Below, in pieces: positions 6,935 through 7,337 of a DNA stretch of 7,337 nt. The stretch spans positions 3,200 to 10,536 of the forward strand of contig JAJQCI010000253.1 of assembly GCA_021202835.1 (NCBI GenBank). The letters run 5' to 3'. Source of the stretch: Clostridiales bacterium (GTDB lineage: Bacteria > Bacillota > Clostridia > Lachnospirales > CAG-274). Made by a program: the position numbers and the translations under genes. Within the stretch, counting starts at the first letter, position 1, and the number at the start of each line of letters is the position of its first letter. The notes under the pieces were generated by a model. That model had not been told where the DNA came from. It saw only the letters and a program-made list of their open reading frames with translations, and ran no database searches.

Positions 6935-7144
6935 TTAAACCTCGAAACAGCCGTTTACACTGTCTTTTGATTCGCCGTTAAAAACATAATAGCATTTTCC
7001 TGCGTCAGGCTGATAATAAAGTTCGATTTTTTTAAGATCTTTTACCTTATTGCCGGCTTCTTTCCAAATTTCTTTGGCCTTTTTGGCAATATCGTCTGTA
7101 GAAGCCTTGTTTCCGTTAAATTCAACAAAAAATTCGGTTTTCAT
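6935..7144 (-). CDS. Small DUF6465-like protein
   Basis: This 69-residue acidic/basic protein begins MKTEFFVEFNGNKASTDDI, followed by a helix-like stretch (AKKAKEIWKEAGNKVKDLKK) and a strand-like end (IELYYQPDAGKCYYVFNGES). The pattern of FFVEF, a charged helix ending in AGN, and YVxPxxxxxYYVxNG is one I recognise from the small DUF6465 family of Lachnospiraceae, whose function is unknown. There is no signal peptide or membrane segment. The frame stays open upstream to an ATG at 7207, but that extension runs into the inverted-repeat element and lacks a ribosome binding site. ATG 7144 has GGGGG 6 nt upstream and matches the family N-terminus. The gene has its own promoter and terminator, so it appears monocistronic and unrelated to the folate genes. 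Confidence 0.82.
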   Translation of the reverse strand: MKTEFFVEFNGNKASTDDIAKKAKEIWKEAGNKVKDLKKIELYYQPDAGKCYYVFNGESKDSVNGCFEV

Positions 7145-7150
7145 ATTATA

Positions 7151-7155
7151 CCCCC
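7151..7155 (-). promoter_or_regulatory. Ribosome binding site of the DUF6465-like gene
   Basis: GGGGG on the minus strand, 6 nt before ATG 7144. It favours this start over the in-frame ATGs at 7171 and 7207, which have no purine-rich site at the right distance. Confidence 0.7.
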
Positions 7156-7180
7156 GTATTATTCTTTTCATTTGTTTTTT

Positions 7181-7269
7181 GCAGCGGTTCAACGGCGCCG
7201 TATGCACAGCTTAACTTCTGCGAGCTTTTTGGCGCTCCGCCTGTGCAAAGCACACGGCTGAATTGCTGC
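7181..7269. repeat. 89-bp imperfect inverted-repeat element with flanking direct repeats (MITE-like candidate)
   Basis: The ends GCAGCGGTTCA (7181-7191) and TGAATTGCTGC (7259-7269) are inverted repeats matching at 9 of 11 positions. Inside them, GCCGT (7197-7201) pairs with ACGGC (7254-7258), and TGCACAG (7203-7209) pairs with CTGTGCA (7241-7247). The centre can form GCGAGC with GCTC-c-GC around a TTTTT loop. The 10-bp palindrome ACGGCGCCGT lies at 7192-7201. The whole element is more GC-rich than its surroundings and is flanked on both sides by GTTTTTT (7174-7180 and 7270-7276), which could be a target-site duplication. It lies in the untranslated leader of the DUF6465-like gene, so it would fold in that mRNA. 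Alternatives are a structured regulatory RNA or, on the plus strand, a terminator, since T6 follows the hairpin. Copy number in the genome is unknown. Confidence 0.55.
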
Positions 7270-7303
7270 GTTTTTTAACAGCTTTCTAATTCTTGTTACT
7301 TTA

Positions 7304-7332
7304 ATAATAATCAATTTTTGTGAATTTGTCAA
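7304..7332 (-). promoter_or_regulatory. Strong sigma-A-type promoter of the DUF6465-like gene
   Basis: On the minus strand a perfect TTGACA (7327-7332) is followed after exactly 17 nt by TATTAT (7304-7309), one mismatch from TATAAT. The predicted start is near 7297, giving a leader of about 150 nt up to the ATG at 7144. Most of that leader is taken up by the inverted-repeat element. Confidence 0.8.
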
Positions 7333-7337
7333 GTTTA

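Noticed and set aside
7145..7207. Longer 90-residue version of the DUF6465-like protein
   Set aside because: The 21 extra residues come from the leader and the inverted-repeat element. No ribosome binding site precedes ATG 7207 or ATG 7171, whereas ATG 7144 has one.

Overview
The window carries eight genes, all on the minus strand. It reads as the genome of an anaerobic Firmicute of class Clostridia, most likely Lachnospirales. The grounds are the moderately AT-rich composition, strong purine-rich ribosome binding sites, tight gene packing, a clostridial-type folate gene set (a FolB-FolK fusion and an HD-domain protein beside folP), and a small DUF6465-like protein that I associate with Lachnospiraceae. 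The taxonomic call is inference.

Layout, in the direction of transcription (right to left). (1) 7337-6850: a monocistronic unit. A near-consensus promoter (7304-7332) is followed by a leader of about 150 nt that contains an 89-bp imperfect inverted repeat (7181-7269) flanked by 7-bp direct repeats. Then come a 69-residue DUF6465-like gene (6935-7144) and a strong intrinsic terminator (6854-6893). (2) 6776-1: a folate operon. A sigma-A-type promoter (6748-6776) with a short leader precedes folD, a membrane PAS/degenerate-GGDEF sensor gene, folC, an HD-domain hydrolase gene, folP, a folB-folK fusion, and a gene of unknown function that runs off the left edge. Gaps are 32 nt or less, or the genes overlap, and I see no convincing internal terminator, so the seven genes are probably co-transcribed.

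How the genes work together: FolB (aldolase) and FolK (pyrophosphokinase) make the activated pterin, FolP joins it to p-aminobenzoate, and FolC adds glutamate to give dihydrofolate and folate polyglutamates. FolD interconverts methylene-, methenyl- and formyl-tetrahydrofolate. GTP cyclohydrolase (folE), dihydrofolate reductase (folA), the pab genes and any Nudix-type dihydroneopterin triphosphate pyrophosphatase are absent from the window. The HD-domain hydrolase is a reasonable candidate for the phosphate-removal step.

The most unusual features are the transmembrane sensor with a catalytically ruined GGDEF domain in the middle of a folate operon, the HD protein with a C-terminal Cys cluster, and the MITE-like palindromic element in the leader of the DUF6465-like gene. 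No stretch longer than 300 bases lacks a gene. The longest intergenic regions are 6711-6934 and 7145-7337, and their contents are described below. The stretch 6777-6853 shows nothing I can identify.
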